A stretch of 64,000 nt of DNA from Tritrichomonas musculus (lineage: Eukaryota > Parabasalia > Tritrichomonadida > Tritrichomonadidae): assembly GCA_039105265.1 (NCBI GenBank), contig JAPFFF010000006.1, positions 5,394,001-5,458,000 of the forward strand, read 5' to 3'. Under the pieces are notes generated by a model that saw nothing but the letters and a program-made list of their open reading frames with translations, was not told the DNA's origin and did not search any database. Positions 42,482 to 52,067 of the stretch are shown one piece after another (the stretch's first letter is position 1; each line of letters opens with the position of its first letter). Position numbers and translations under genes: made by a program.

Positions 42482-44750
42482 TTATTTCTTCTGGCATAAG
42501 TAGCAGCACTTAAGAATCCTGACTGCACATGCTTGTAAGTCTTCAATTTTAACATCACCTTTTTCAACTCCTTCAATGATATCCTTTTCATTTTCAACGC
42601 AACCTGGCATTTGAAGATCGTTTCCAGCAATGATGCATTCTCTTGAAACTGCAATCTTATATATTGGTTCAGATTTAGCGCATGCATATGTGCTATTCAT
42701 TGTAATGCACCAGTCAGTCATGATCATTCCATCATATCCCCATTCGTTGTGAACAACTTTTTGCAAAACTTCCTTGTGGTTTGGTGCGTGATATCCGTTT
42801 ACAAGGTTGTTTGAAGTCATGATTGAATAAGGATTGCCAAGTTCGATTGGGATTTGGAAGTTCCTCAAGTAAATTTCACGTAATGCCCTTTCACTGACGT
42901 GTTCATTGACGAAGAAACGATTGTCTTCTTGGTTGTTGCAGAAGAAGTGCTTCAATGTAACTCCTAAATCTGGGAATGATTGGACACCTTTCATTTCGTG
43001 ATAAGAACAAAGACCAGAGAGAACAGGATCTTCTGAGAAGTATTCATAGTTTCTTCCACACAATGGATTACGGTGAATGTTCATTCCTGGAGCAAGCCAA
43101 AGATGGATGTGGAACCTATTCATTTCACTTCCAATGATCTTACCATTGTCTTCGAGCAAGTCTTTATCCCATGAATTTGCAAGCATTGTTGCATTTGGAA
43201 TAGCTGTGCAGTATTGGTACCAATCAATATCTCCTGGTTGGAATGGTTCAATTTCGGCGATGTAATCACCCCAAACTTCACCTCCTTTTCTTAGCCTTCC
43301 ATTTGAGTCACTACGGAAATGATGCGTTAAACGAACACCAGCTGGACCATCAGCAAGGATAAGATTTTCAACACCTCTGTCTTTGAGAATGCTTGATGTT
43401 TCACCTGCTGCTCCTGGGACTAATGCACATGCTTGGCCAACATAACTGTCGATTTGATCACTGACTTTACCAACAGCCATGCCATTTCTTTGACTGTTAA
43501 TTGTGCTGCTAATTCTTCAATGGTGTACTTGCCAGCAATAACTTCTTGCATTGTGATTTTATGGTCTTTGTGCTTGTCTTCAAGCTTGACATTATCTTGA
43601 TATTTAGCTGTCTTTGTTGTGAACGATGAAGCTGAGATTTTAATGACTTTGGCACTTTGGAGTTGAGCTTCTTCATTTGGTGGTTGATATGATTTAGCAT
43701 TATCTACTGAAATTTCATCGAATTTGTCACCAGTGAGAACCTTCTGGAGTTGATCAAGAACGACAAGTTTGTCGAGTTCAATTTTTGCAGCAACTGAAGT
43801 TGTTCTGCTGCTGTTACCAACACGAACAATGTAAGTTCCTTCTTCAAGAACCCAACGTGAATGTTCTTCACAATATGAGGCACAATAATGTAATGGACAT
43901 TGAACGGTAACTTCTTGACTTTCCAAAGCCAACAAGTACTTGGAATGGCTTGTGAAGATGGCCTTTTGGTGGACTGACATAAACTTGGACTGCTTCTTTG
44001 CCATTGTATTTGGAGCCTGTATTCTTCACTGTTGCTTTAACTGTGATGGATTTGTGATCAGCTTCAACGTGGACATTGTCAATTGAAAAGGTTGAGTAGC
44101 CAGTACCATAACCAAAGCAGTATCTTAGTGTAATGTTGAATTTATCGAAATAACGATAACCAACATAGATGCATTCTTTGTAGTATTCATCATTCCAGTT
44201 GCCATTTACATAGCTGAATTCTTTGGCTGATGGATAATCTTCATAGTATTTTGCCCAAGTTGTTGAAAGTTTTCCAGATAGAGAACATATGTTTCCAATT
44301 TGGTTTCCACATTGACTGATGTACAAAACTGCTCCAATTCCTTGAATTGTATCAAGTTGCTTGCAATCAATGACACCGCCGATATTAAGAAGAGCAACAA
44401 ATCTCTTAAAACGCTGGCCAAGAAGTGTTAAGTTTTTAATTTCGCTTTCCATTAAGTAGTAATCACCTTGCTTATTGTAACGATCTGCTCCTTCACCGGA
44501 GATTCTTCCAATTACATAAATTGCAAGATCAGTATCTGTATTTTGAAGATGTTCGTCTGTTAGGCGGTGTTGGCTTCTGATGTTTGCCTTCGTTGTGCAT
44601 CTGTAGCAATTTCCTTTAAGTATACTTCTTTGGCTACTTTAACATGGGAATCATATTCATCAAGCCATTTTTTGTTGCAAATTGAAAATCCATTGCCTTC
44701 TAATCCTTTTTCAATATTAACAACAATTTTGCTATTTCTAATTATTTAAT
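42482..44750 (-). pseudogene. Permuted GH3 beta-glucosidase, bacterial type, 5' truncated with three frameshifts
   Basis: Read in order on the minus strand: KGLEGNGFSICNKKWLDEYD and VYLKEIATDAQRR (44750-44580); frameshift; LAIYVIGRISGEGADRYN (GH3 C-domain core) through NGKEAVQVYVSPPKG (fibronectin-III-like); frameshift near 43915; EEHSRWVLEEGTYIVRVGNS; frameshift near 43478; then the catalytic barrel VPGAAGETSSI, LILADGPAGVRL, WLAPGMNIHRNPLCGRNYEY, LKHFFCNNQEDNR and GYDGMIMTDW, whose Asp is the nucleophile. Having the C-domain before the catalytic domain marks the permuted GH3 subgroup known from Clostridia and rumen bacteria. The expected start is missing. A laterally acquired sugar-degrading gene, now decayed, is the simplest reading; frameshifts could in part be sequencing errors. 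Confidence 0.85.
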
Positions 44751-45104
44751 AAGAGCAAATAGATTTGCAAATGTCGAATGGGCAAAATATTTTGATACTT
44801 GTACTTAAAAAAACATATGATTCTAAATTAGATTTTGGTGTTGAAGTTTCAACTTTTTCTAAATGTAAACAGTGTGCAAATATCAAAGAAATTGGATGGA
44901 ATAGAAATCTCTTTGATGTAGATTTCCATATATCAAAGAATATCATTATTTTCATAAGGTGAAATTTTGTTGCCTCTCAAAATGAATTGGCCTTTATAAG
45001 GTGAAATTGTAATTTTTTTGAACATATTTTGTATACCTCTATCCAACTTTCAATTCTTTCAAATATGAATTTCTTCATAATTTAATCGAAATTGTATTAA
45101 AGAT

Positions 45105-45146
<42 letters not shown>

Positions 45147-45821
45147 AAAATTGTCTAAAGATGAATGCAAATTTTGAAAACAATATCTGAAAAATCATCA
45201 AAAAAGCCTTCGATTAGTGAAATTATAGCTAAAAGAAATCCAAAATACAGAAATAAGCTCTAAAAAGAAAATACCGAAGCCACAAATATAAAGAATAGTC
45301 ATATTAACCCCTATTTGCAAAAAGTTTTACATGATGCTTTATACAAATATTTTACCTAATTGTACTAAATAACCAAAGCCAAAAACTCAATGAAATGCAG
45401 TAAATGTTATAACTCAGTTATCTTTTTTGGTATCTTGAATAGTGGTAGAATCTTCTTGATTGAGTTTAATATCTGTCATATGCACTCTAAAGGCATATGA
45501 ACATTTTTGCTGTTTGAGAAATCTGCTTTTACATTAAAAAAAAAAAAAAAATTATATCACATTTCATTTAAATGTTTGATATTGAAAGATCAAATCCTTC
45601 TAGATCAATTAAAGTATAGTTAATCTTTTCTGAAGAATCTTATCTATGATATTAAATTTTAATTTTTTATGTTATTAAATAAATAAAAAATACAAACTCT
45701 AAAGTTGGACTGTTTTTAGCCTTTATTTGATTATAACTGCCTTCTGACTTTTAAGTCTAAAATCATTTTCGTCATTTAAAAACGAAATGAAAAAAATAAT
45801 CAACTTCATTAATAAATTTAA
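44751..45821. other. AT-rich intergenic DNA with poly-A runs and faint coding remains
   Basis: Contains a poly-A run of about 30 bases (45112-45142). A plus-strand stretch near 45180-45300 reads SEKSSKKPSISEIIAKRNP, faintly like the end of a kinase C-lobe, but is too short to claim. A 65-codon frame at 44765-44962 has no recognised pattern. Confidence 0.4.
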
Positions 45822-47798
45822 TTAACAATGAAAACAAAAAAAGCCAAATCCCAAAATAGTAGAAATAGAAATATTCAGTCCCGGTTTTTTTTTAAATTTC
45901 TTGTTTTGCAAAAGTTGAACAATTTGTCTATAAGGATATTCAATTAAGTCCCCATAAAGAGCAGAAATTTCAAAATACGGAGCATCATATGAATTTGCTT
46001 TTTCCTTGGCTTCTTTTTTTGAGACATGCCTTTCTAAATCAAGTTTGTTGCCAATGATCATAAGTTTTGCATCTCCATTTACATCTCTGAGTTTTGAGAT
46101 CCACTCATCTATTTTTTCAAAAGTTTGACGTTTATTAAGGTCAAACATTATTATAGCTAAATCTACACCTTGAAATGAAATTTCAGGCAAAGGACCATAT
46201 CTTTCCATTCCTTGCGTGTCCCTAATTTTTATATAAAATTTTTCATTATTATCATTTCGACAAATCATTCCTCCATAATTTGTAGTAACTGTTGGAATAG
46301 GAATAGACACATTGTACATATCAACCATCATGTTCATAAAAGTTGTTTTACCTGTTGAGCACGATCCAATTATAGCAAGTGATGGAGAATTATTTTTATC
46401 AATAAATTCATCTTCTTGATTATCAAGATATTTTTTAGCTATATCATAACCCATATCAAATGATCTTTTAAACATTTGGGCAGATATATCTTTATCAATA
46501 TTACATCCAATTCCATATTTATAAGCAATTCCTAAATGAAATAAAGCTTCACTGTTATTTTGATCTGCAGCTTTTTTGAAATAATGAAATTCACAATTTC
46601 TAAATTGATGCAATTCATAAATATCAGATATTGAATCAACCAATCCTACAGTAATTTCACCGTTTGTATAATAATGACCTATTTTTGTTTGAGCTTTGGA
46701 ATCATTCATATAATCTGCCAAAAAGAGCAAAACAACTAATGCTAACTTATGCTTACTATTTGCATCTTCGAAAGCATCATAGAGTTTATATAATTTTGTG
46801 ATACTTAATTTGGGTGATAGCGATGTTAATTGAAAATACTTTTTTTTATAATTCTTATTGGAAAGTATTGATGGCATTGTAATTCCGGAATTAAATATAC
46901 TTATTATTTCTGCAAAAGAAGGCCTTTTAGTTGGTTTTTGATTCCATAATAAATAAAGTAATTGTTGAAAATATAAAGGTATATTTGGCAGATCAAATCT
47001 TTTTTCATGTGTTTTTAAATATTGTGGAATTGTTTTAAAATTGGGATTATTCAAATAGCCTTCATATGGAATTTTATCCGTTAATATATTGTACATTATC
47101 ATTCCATATGAGAAAATAACTGTTTTATCTATCAAGTCAAGCTTTACATCATCATCAAAATCTTCTGGAGCTTCATATAAAAGTGTTCCCAACATTGTTC
47201 CCTTTTTTTCATATGTATCATAATCTATAGGTTTTTCTTCCTCTTCTTCTTCTTCTTCATTTTCTTCTTCAATTGATCTACAACAACCAAAATCAGCAAT
47301 TAAAGGATTGTAATTTTCATCAAGTAGAATATTACCTGGTTTAAGATCTCTGTGAACGATTCCTTTGTAGTGAAGCCAATTCATTCCCTTAGCTATTTCA
47401 TAAAGGAAAAACATTTTATTATATATTGGTAATGTTTTGTGATTCTTTTTATATCGATCGAGATAATCTCGTAAGGAGCCATTTATAGCATATTTTTGCA
47501 CAATTAAAGGATAATCAAGTTTTTTTCTATCCATATCTATGAAAGATATTCCAAGAAAATCTATAACAAGCCTTTGATCTGTCGTTTTACATTTATTTAT
47601 GCATGTGATCTCTCGTATTACATATTTTTTAACATCAATATTATCTTTTGGGCGAAAATATTTTATTACAATTTGCTGTTTTTCTTTCTCTGCTAAAATA
47701 ATGTCAGAATATTCACCATGACCAAGATCTTTGACTTTTCTATATCCTCTTACATCGAACAAATTAATATATTTGAGGCTTTCTTTTAAACTTGACAT
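45822..47798 (-). CDS. Three-part signalling fusion: TKL-like kinase, Sel1 repeats, Rab/Ras-like GTPase
   Basis: 658 aa in a single intact frame. The kinase (about 18-305) has LGHGEYSDIILAE, VIKYF, GIVHRDLKPGNILLDE (about 148-163), IADFGCC (DFG), an acidic insert, a LYEAPEDF variant of APE, and KRPSFAEI. A Sel1-like region (about 340-455) includes AQTKIGHYYTNGEI and EALFHLGIAYKYGIGCNIDK. The C-terminal third is a small GTPase: SLAIIGSCSTGKTTFMN (P-loop, about 475), RDTQGMERYG (Walker B/DTAGQE variant), IIGNKLDLE (NKxD, about 584) and YFEISALYG (SAK variant). It ends FFCFHC, so C-terminal lipidation of a Cys is possible. TKL kinases with Sel1 repeats are common in trichomonads; adding a GTPase in cis is unusual. 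The GTPase could target the kinase to a membrane or control it. Confidence 0.85.
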   Translation of the reverse strand: MSSLKESLKYINLFDVRGYRKVKDLGHGEYSDIILAEKEKQQIVIKYFRPKDNIDVKKYVIREITCINKCKTTDQRLVIDFLGISFIDMDRKKLDYPLIVQKYAINGSLRDYLDRYKKNHKTLPIYNKMFFLYEIAKGMNWLHYKGIVHRDLKPGNILLDENYNPLIADFGCCRSIEEENEEEEEEEEKPIDYDTYEKKGTMLGTLLYEAPEDFDDDVKLDLIDKTVIFSYGMIMYNILTDKIPYEGYLNNPNFKTIPQYLKTHEKRFDLPNIPLYFQQLLYLLWNQKPTKRPSFAEIISIFNSGITMPSILSNKNYKKKYFQLTSLSPKLSITKLYKLYDAFEDANSKHKLALVVLLFLADYMNDSKAQTKIGHYYTNGEITVGLVDSISDIYELHQFRNCEFHYFKKAADQNNSEALFHLGIAYKYGIGCNIDKDISAQMFKRSFDMGYDIAKKYLDNQEDEFIDKNNSPSLAIIGSCSTGKTTFMNMMVDMYNVSIPIPTVTTNYGGMICRNDNNEKFYIKIRDTQGMERYGPLPEISFQGVDLAIIMFDLNKRQTFEKIDEWISKLRDVNGDAKLMIIGNKLDLERHVSKKEAKEKANSYDAPYFEISALYGDLIEYPYRQIVQLLQNKKFKKKPGLNISISTILGFGFFCFHC

Positions 47799-48377
47799 TT
47801 TAAATATATGACATAGCTATGAAATTTTTGCCATATGTTTTTTCGTTGTACAATTGACAGAAAAACAAGACATTTTCAATGAATTTAATTTCTGTTGTTA
47901 TAATCGTATCAGTGTTTTAAAAAGAATGATAGTGCAAATAAGTATTATGGAAATCTTGTGAAAAAAATATACTTTATTTATATACTTTATTAATTCACAA
48001 ATATATGTCATAAATTGTTATTAAAAAGTTTGATTGGATGTAATGCTTTTGGAAGCATCTATTCTTTGATTGATTTGATAATTCTCCTTTTAGCGAAAAT
48101 ATGTAAACAATTACGAATGAACCAAAAATTAAGCAAAGATTTATATAAAGAAACAAAATCAAAAATTTAATTTTTTCATTGGATCTTTCAAATGAGCAAA
48201 AACGATTTAAAAATGAAGTTCATTAAATTAATCGAAATTGTATTATAAAGATGATAATTAAAAACAGAACAAAATGGACTTAAGAGGAACACATATTTCG
48301 AAAACAATAACTGATTAATCAACTAGTTAACTACACTTTAACCAAGTAATTTATTCTTTTTGATTTGTAAATCCAAA

Positions 48378-48413
<36 letters not shown>

Positions 48414-48434
48414 GATTTGCTCAATAAAAAAAGT
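47799..48434. other. Intergenic DNA with a T16-A20 palindromic run
   Basis: T16 (48378-48393) directly joined to A20 (48394-48413). A plus-strand stretch near 48017-48160 reads LIGCNAFGSIYSLIDL, faintly like a kinase glycine loop, but has no further kinase motifs. Otherwise featureless. Confidence 0.45.
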
Positions 48435-49751
48435 TTAGTATTTTTTCACTTTGCATGAAATTCCGAGGGATTCAGGATATAAATGAAAAGGAATAACTGC
48501 ATCTGTAAGAGCAGAACATCCATAGAAAGGAAAGTCGCCGAAATCAGTAACAGTTGCTGGAATTTTAATGTGAGTGAGACTAGTACAAAAAAAGAAAGCA
48601 TCGGATCCAATCCAAGTCAAATTTGGAGGCAGAGTAATATTCGCCAATAATATGCATTGTCTAAATGCATCACTATTAATTTCAGTAACGGAAGGAGGTA
48701 TTGTTACAGTAGTCAAATTTGAGCATCGACAAAAAACGCCATATTCAATGACTGTCACCAAAGAAGGAATTGTAATTTGTTGCAAACTTGAGCAATCTTT
48801 GAATGCATAGGACTCAATTGTGGCCACAGAAGATGGAATATCAATGTTAGTGAAACCTGAGCATCTATCAAAAGCACATTCGCCAATGTACGTTAACGTT
48901 GAAGATAAAACGATATCGGTTAACGATGTGCAATCTTCGAAAGTGTGCTTATCAATGAGAGTGACTGAAAGAGGAATTTCAATGCTTCTTAGAGACCCGC
49001 AATTTCGAAATGCTGCTTCTTTTATTTGTGTGACTGATGAAGGAATTGAAACTTCTCTCAATGATGTGCAGCCATCAAATGCAAAGCATCCAATTGTATG
49101 CACTGTTGATGGAATTGCAAGTTGAGTTATTGCAGAGCACTCAAAGAATGCATAATCACCAATTGATACTACTGAAGAACAACCAAGAATTCGTGATAAT
49201 GAGGTGCATTGTTTAAAAACGCAATCTTCAATAACAGTGACAGTTGAAGGTATTGAAATCTGTTTCAATGATGAACATCCTGAGAATGCATTCTTGCCGA
49301 TTGAAAAAACTGACGGTATTGCAATCTGCATGAGCGATGAACAATCTTTGAATGATGATTCGCCAATCGATGTCAATGACGAAAGAATTGGCACTCTTGA
49401 AAGTGATTTGCAGCCTTCAAAGACAGAATCTCCAATGGTTGTCACAAAGTACGGAATGACGATTTGTTCAAGTGATGAGCAATCTTTAAATGCAGAGTCA
49501 CCGATAGATTCAAGTGATGATGGCAGTGAAATATGAGTGAGTAATGAACATCCTTCAAAAGCAGATTTTTCAATCTGTTTTATAGTTGGCGGAATTGCAA
49601 TTTTCTTCATTTTTTGGCATTTTGTAAAGCATCGATAATCGATTTCTTTTTTCTTCGATAATAAATGATAAACAACTTCCAGCTGATTCTCATCTGCAGC
49701 TTTTTCAAGGGCCGAATTATAAACATAGATAAATTTTAAATTTCATTCAAA
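48435..49751 (-). CDS. BspA-type LRR region, 3' part of a broken DUF3447-LRR gene
   Basis: Open from a TGA near 49751: NSALEKAADENQLEVV then YHLLSKKKEIDYRCF (ankyrin-like link), then from the ATG at 49610 sixteen or so LRR_5 repeats of about 23 residues (SLPSSLESIGDSAFKDCSSL; IPSTVTVIEDCVFKQCTSLS). It ends GISCKVKKY. The link and repeats occupy the same position as in the intact protein at 36651-38648, so this belongs with the DUF3447 part at 49759-50937. Translated alone from 49610 it would give 391 aa of pure LRR. Confidence 0.75.
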
Positions 49752-49758
49752 AATAAAT

Positions 49759-50937
49759 TTATTTTAACTTCATTAAAAAAATACATAATGAGTTTGAAAC
49801 CATATTTATAAATATAAATAAAACTCCATTTTTAAAAATAAATTGTTTTTGGAATTCGATTAATAAAGAAAAAGTTTTTTTTATAATTATTGTTGATTCA
49901 ATTTCATCCTTTTTTTCATCCAAGAAAAGATCAACAAGTGTCATATATTTATATTGGCATAAGTAATAAAAAGAATCCCATTGAATGATGTTTTCAGGGA
50001 AGAATGAATAATTGTAAGAATGAAAAATGCTGTCTAATAAATTTCCATCATATTCAATGTCACTTTTTGTATACAAGTTGTCAAAAATGTAACGTGCAAT
50101 GTTGTTGTGATGACATTTAATCGCTTCTATTAAGCAAGCTTCATAAGTTTTATCTTCAGGTTGAACATTATACTCTTCAAGAAGATGAATTATTTCTGCA
50201 TTTTCGCCGTGAATTGCGTAAATCCACAAAGATGGCGTCAATTCAGCATTATTCACTCGCAAGTATTGAAATATTTGAATGGATCCATGAAAAGCTGCAT
50301 ATTCAATTAACGTAGGATCATTCATAATTAAATATGAATTTGTCTCAAAAGTTGATCGTTTGATTTTCATATTAAGTGGAATGTTTGAACGATTGACATG
50401 TGATATGAAATCGTCAATTGAATCTTGACGAATTATTTTGCAAATATACGAATCATTCTCTCCTATTTTGCGTTTTTGGTTAAAAATATCGTCAGATGAG
50501 GATGATTTGGTATTTTTTCCTTCATAAAACGATTTTATCTCTTGTTTGAAAAAGCGACTATATGATGCATTAATTGATAGTGATTCACAAATTTGCTGAT
50601 CGATTGTTATGAGATTTTTTTGTAAAATAAAGAGAAGAATTAGTTTGTGGCTTTTGAAAAGATTGAAAATTTCTAAATTCGACATGATTTGGATTTCCTT
50701 TTTGAAATATAATAGAATATGTTCGATTTTATTGATTATATTGTTAGTTCTGTGATGATTGTGAGCAACTTGTATGAGTAAATAGAGAAATGATTTAATT
50801 TCTTCTTGATTTTTTTCTTTTCTGAGACTGGCGAAATCATAATTAAGCGAACCTTGAGAGCCATTGTTGCCTTCAAGGTATTCGAGAAGATTATCGTAAA
50901 ATTTTCTTTTATGGGAGATATAGTTATCAATTTGCAT
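49759..50937 (-). CDS. DUF3447 domain, 5' part of a broken DUF3447-LRR gene
   Basis: 392 aa starting MQIDNYISHKRKFYDNLLEY. All family blocks are present: NHHRTNNIINKIEHILLYF, HKLILLFILQKNLITIDQQI, FNQKRKIGENDSYICKIIRQ, TLIEYAAFHGSIQIFQYL, LWIYAIHGENAEIIHLLE and IEAIKCHHNNIARYIFDN. After LVDLFLDEKKDEIESTI the sequence changes to low-complexity AT-rich reading (FKNGVLFIFINMVSNSLCIF) and stops. An insert of about 130-150 bp thus separates it from the LRR part. The insert resembles the AT-rich spacers of the 21-25 kb ankyrin array. Confidence 0.75.
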   Translation of the reverse strand: MQIDNYISHKRKFYDNLLEYLEGNNGSQGSLNYDFASLRKEKNQEEIKSFLYLLIQVAHNHHRTNNIINKIEHILLYFKKEIQIMSNLEIFNLFKSHKLILLFILQKNLITIDQQICESLSINASYSRFFKQEIKSFYEGKNTKSSSSDDIFNQKRKIGENDSYICKIIRQDSIDDFISHVNRSNIPLNMKIKRSTFETNSYLIMNDPTLIEYAAFHGSIQIFQYLRVNNAELTPSLWIYAIHGENAEIIHLLEEYNVQPEDKTYEACLIEAIKCHHNNIARYIFDNLYTKSDIEYDGNLLDSIFHSYNYSFFPENIIQWDSFYYLCQYKYMTLVDLFLDEKKDEIESTIIIKKTFSLLIEFQKQFIFKNGVLFIFINMVSNSLCIFLMKLK

Positions 50938-50954
50938 TTGTTATATTATATTTT

Positions 50955-51097
50955 ATATCACATTTCATAAATAGAGATTTAAAAAAATGGATTTTTTATG
51001 GTTCACTTTTTTTTTTACATATGATACTCGATTATCAGTTAAAATATATGATATCAAGATTATCAATATTCATGATATCAGATATGAAATGTGATAT
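50955..51097. repeat. Dispersed repeat A, copy 3, with 14-bp terminal inverted repeats
   Basis: ATATCACATTTCAT (50955-50968) and ATGAAATGTGATAT (51084-51097) are exact reverse complements at the ends of a 143-bp segment. Internal sequence (GATACTCGATTATCAGTTAA, GATATCA blocks) matches copies at 1000 and 2735. It lies directly before the start codon at 50937 and could hold that gene's promoter. Confidence 0.65.
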
Positions 51098-51193
51098 GAA
51101 AAAAATTGTAAACTTAAATATAATTATATTCTAATGGAAAATCTCCCTGGCATTTATTCAAAAAGCAGATTTAAAGATCTAATGGAGATCAAA

Positions 51194-51196
<3 letters not shown>

Positions 51197-51233
<37 letters not shown>
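51197..51233. repeat. T20-A17 palindromic homopolymer run
   Basis: Twenty T directly followed by seventeen A, the same layout as 48378-48413. The two runs bracket the broken DUF3447-LRR gene. Confidence 0.85.
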
Positions 51234-51282
51234 CGAGTTTTACTCAATCTTAACATTTTTGAATACCAATTTTTGAATTCAT

Positions 51283-51640
51283 TTTGTTTTTTTAAAGGCT
51301 GGCTAGCAATCCAATCATTTGCTCCTTGATAACCTTCAATAATGTATTTCTGACATTTGATAGATTTTCCATCTATTTTATCATTTTTTAAGGCATAACA
51401 ATTCCACTAATCGATGAAGTAACTGCAAGAAAAATGAATATTACTATTGAGAATATATCAATTAATTTTTTCAATTGATTCTTCACTAAACATAAAACTA
51501 AAATGCACAACATGAATAATATAAAAAAAGATAATGAAGATATCCAGCAAGTCATCAAAGAAATATAAACCGTTTTTCCTGATTTATAACCATGTGAAAA
51601 AATATTCAAGAATTTGCTCGATTTTCTTGATAAAAAATAT
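51283..51640 (-). pseudogene. Membrane-protein fragment, frameshifted
   Basis: The minus strand reads SRKSSKFLNIFSHGYKSGKT, VYISLMTCWISSLSFFILF, MLCILVLCLVKN and FSIVIFIFLAVTSSISGIVM, i.e. two or three membrane helices, then a stop. One frame over it continues LKNDKIDGKSIKCQKYII and EGYQGANDWIASQPLKKQN. Hydrophobic helices followed by a polar loop are reminiscent of tetraspanin-like proteins but key Cys motifs are absent. Family not assigned. Confidence 0.4.
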
Positions 51641-51718
51641 TTTTTATTTCAATTATTATTATCCTTAATGTTTTTATCAAAATTTGAATTGTCCTATCAA
51701 TTCTATAAACTTTTTCTA

Positions 51719-51991
51719 CCGTAATTCAAATAATCTCAGACATAAAGAAAAATTCTCAGACATTTTTGAGAAAACTCACTGAAAGACTTTCAATTTTTTT
51801 CAAAAAACTTTCAAAATTCCTACTTTTTCAATGAAGAATAAAAAGGTCAAATATCATTGCCTATTCAAATCATTGAACAAATATACTCTTAAAATAATTC
51901 TATAGATTGAATAAATTCTTTCAAATAATTAAAAGTTTTCTCAAAAATGTCTGAGATTAATTGAATATATCTGAGATTTTTGGAATTACTG
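51719..51991. mobile_element. 273-bp MITE with 58-bp TIRs and TA target duplication (Tc1/mariner-like)
   Basis: The arms at 51719-51776 and 51934-51991 (reverse complement) match at 48 of 58 positions without gaps, sharing TCTCAGACATTTTTGAGAAA. The termini are CAGTAATTC-like (CCGTAATTC on the left) and are flanked by TA on both sides (51717-51718, 51992-51993). CAGT ends with TA duplications are typical of Tc1/mariner elements, and mariners are known in Trichomonas. No transposase inside. It lies 75 bp upstream of the CK1-like gene. Confidence 0.78.
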
Positions 51992-52040
51992 TATTTATTA
52001 TTTTTCTCATTATCTATTTTAGAAATAATTTATTTACAAA

Positions 52041-52067
52041 ATGAAAATGCTTCTTAATTCAATTTAA
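52041..52067 (+). other. Possible upstream ORF overlapping the CK1-like start (TAATG)
   Basis: ATG at 52041 opens MKMLLNSI and its TAA (52065-52067) shares its last base with the ATG at 52067. If the transcript starts upstream of 52041, translation of the kinase would depend on leaky scanning or reinitiation. With a trichomonad-style short leader it may not be transcribed. Confidence 0.35.
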
